In this document: positions 6,065-6,772 of the stretch, piece by piece
Layout: each line of letters opens with the position of its first letter
Position numbering within the stretch: position 1 is the first letter of the stretch
Assembly: GCA_040377825.1 (NCBI GenBank)
Contig: JBEINZ010000178.1
Coordinates: 1 to 6,772 of the forward strand
Reading direction: 5' to 3'
DNA from: JBEINZ01 sp040377825
GTDB taxonomy: Bacteria; Pseudomonadota; Alphaproteobacteria; Rhizobiales; Ancalomicrobiaceae
DNA: 6,772 nucleotides
The notes under the pieces: generated by a model
Seen by the model: the letters and a program-made list of their open reading frames with translations, nothing else
Database searches by the model: none
Told to the model about the DNA's origin: nothing
Position numbers and translations under genes: made by a program

Positions 6065-6244
6065 CTTATCTTCTAAGTGCGAGACTCGGTCCTTGATCGC
6101 CAGCTTGCGTTTTTTCAACCGCTGAATTGTAAGATGGTCGGATCGAGTCGAGGCCGTCAGTGCGTCGATCGCCGCATCAAGATCGCGATGCTCTTGGCGA
6201 AGCCGAATGAGTTCTTGGCGAATGTCGTGCTCTTCTTCAGTCAT
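6041..6244 (-). CDS. DUF465 (YdcH-like) small helical protein
   Basis: The 67-residue product is of unknown function and belongs to the DUF465/YdcH family of short helical-hairpin proteins. It starts MTEEEHDIRQELIRLRQEHR, has the family core QRLKKRKLAIKDRVSHLED (41-59) and ends LLPDIIA, a tail characteristic of alphaproteobacterial members. The open frame continues upstream to 6370, but the family N-terminus fixes the ATG at 6244, even though no good ribosome site precedes it. A strong stem-loop (6268-6293) lies 23 bases upstream in the likely leader. The conserved C-terminal codons run antisense to the end of the diguanylate cyclase gene with a 24-base overlap. It is divergently oriented to a second DUF465 gene 290 bases away. 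Confidence 0.87.
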   Translation of the reverse strand: MTEEEHDIRQELIRLRQEHRDLDAAIDALTASTRSDHLTIQRLKKRKLAIKDRVSHLEDKLLPDIIA

Positions 6245-6267
6245 TTGACGCGGCCGCGCTCTCGTCG

Positions 6268-6293
6268 TTTCGGTCCCGCCCACGGGACTGAGA
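6268..6293 (-). promoter_or_regulatory. Stem-loop upstream of the first DUF465 gene
   Basis: GTCCCG (6273-6278) and CGGGAC (6283-6288) form a perfect six-base inverted repeat around the loop CCCA. Pairing continues outward through a G-T wobble, C-G, T-A, another wobble and T-A, for about eleven pairs in all. No T-run follows on either strand, so an intrinsic terminator is unlikely. It lies 24-49 bases upstream of the DUF465 ATG at 6244. It could be an RNA structure controlling translation of that gene, which has no obvious ribosome site, or an operator. Confidence 0.4.
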
Positions 6294-6534
6294 GCATAAA
6301 TCAGCCTGCGACAAAAGGCACCTCCCTCAATGATTGGGCAACCAGACATAAACCGCGCTGATAAGGCCAAAGCCGACCCTCATCCTCCAGATCTAAAAGA
6401 AAAAATTTAGCGCGTTTGCATATTTCGCGAATAAGTAGCCACCTAATCGTGGACGCCCCGTTTCGGCCGTTGCGAGTGGCGCGCCTTGTGTCATGCTTAC
6501 GTTGTCAAGTCCGACAAGTGAAGGAGGCTTGGGT

Positions 6535-6714
6535 ATGTCCATTGAATCGCATCTTGCGGAACTTCAGCGCCGCCACGCGGCTTTGGAAAATGAAATTCGC
6601 AGTGCCACGACTCGTCCGAGCGTGGACTCGCTAGCATTGGCTGATCTCAAGCGACGCAAACTGCTTCTGAAGGACGAAATCAACCGACTTAGATCCGGCG
6701 CGACTGTTCACTGA
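6535..6714 (+). CDS. DUF465 (YdcH-like) small helical protein, second copy
   Basis: The 59-residue product is a second DUF465/YdcH-type protein of unknown function. It is almost wholly helical and charged, with an N-terminal helix ESHLAELQRRHAALENEI (4-21), a short linker and the family core DLKRRKLLLKDEINRLR (37-53). This core aligns with the core of the neighbouring minus-strand DUF465 protein, so the two are probably diverged paralogues, although the linker and C-terminus differ. The ATG at 6535 is fixed by a strong AAGGAGG (6521-6527) seven bases upstream; the open frame would otherwise extend to 6493. An AT-rich patch at 6391-6435, with a TTCGCGAA palindrome at 6424-6431, may contain its promoter, but no clear hexamer pair was found. 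No terminator is visible before the window ends. Confidence 0.87.
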   Translation: MSIESHLAELQRRHAALENEIRSATTRPSVDSLALADLKRRKLLLKDEINRLRSGATVH

Positions 6715-6772
6715 AGGCTTGAAAGCGACGGGCCAAAAGCTTAGTAAACAACCGTCTCGACCGCGCCGCGGC

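Noticed and set aside
6245..6370. N-terminal extension of the minus-strand DUF465 protein to a start at 6370
   Set aside because: The family begins at MTEEE (6244), and the extra residues cross the stem-loop and show no conserved character.
6393..6410. CTAAA...TTTAG inverted repeat around an A-run as a terminator
   Set aside because: The five-base AT stem is too weak and no gene end lies close by; it fits a low-complexity AT-rich promoter region better.

Overview
The window looks like a chromosomal core segment of an alphaproteobacterium, most likely of the order Hyphomicrobiales (Rhizobiales). The evidence is G+C-rich coding sequence, a DUF4164 coiled-coil gene directly upstream of zapA, an alphaproteobacterial-type gap-pgk pair, purE-purK, and two short DUF465 (YdcH-like) proteins, one ending in LLPDIIA. 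No species can be named from the sequence alone. There is no insertion sequence, CRISPR array, tRNA, rRNA or phage gene.

Layout. Positions 95-803 (minus strand) hold DUF4164 followed by zapA, a cell-division pair. Just downstream, at the left edge, a good minus-strand promoter (27-56) points out of the window, where many alphaproteobacteria carry 6S RNA. A 460-base divergent intergenic region (804-1263) separates this pair from gap and pgk (plus strand, 1264-3475). These encode two consecutive glycolytic/gluconeogenic enzymes that together interconvert glyceraldehyde-3-phosphate and 3-phosphoglycerate and make ATP. The tkt gene that often precedes gap in this group is absent.

pgk ends tail to tail, 3 bases from the end of purK. 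purE and purK form a minus-strand operon (5061 to 3479) that carries out the two-step conversion of AIR to CAIR in purine synthesis. They overlap by 4 bases, and a clear promoter lies at 5110-5138. Next comes a plus-strand gene (5345-6064) for a small soluble diguanylate cyclase with intact catalytic and inhibitory sites. Its 3' end overlaps the 3' end of an antisense DUF465 gene (6041-6244) by 24 bases. A second, divergent DUF465 gene (6535-6714) closes the window. The gaps 5062-5344 and 6245-6534 hold the purEK promoter, an AT-rich leader before the cyclase, and a strong stem-loop upstream of the first DUF465 gene.

Assessment. Nearly everything is recognisable housekeeping sequence, and I found no convincing new defence, mobile or biosynthetic system. 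The points most worth a second look are the missing tkt with its replacement intergenic region, the stem-loop in the DUF465 leader, the DUF465 pair flanking a short control region, and the tight or overlapping convergent gene ends.
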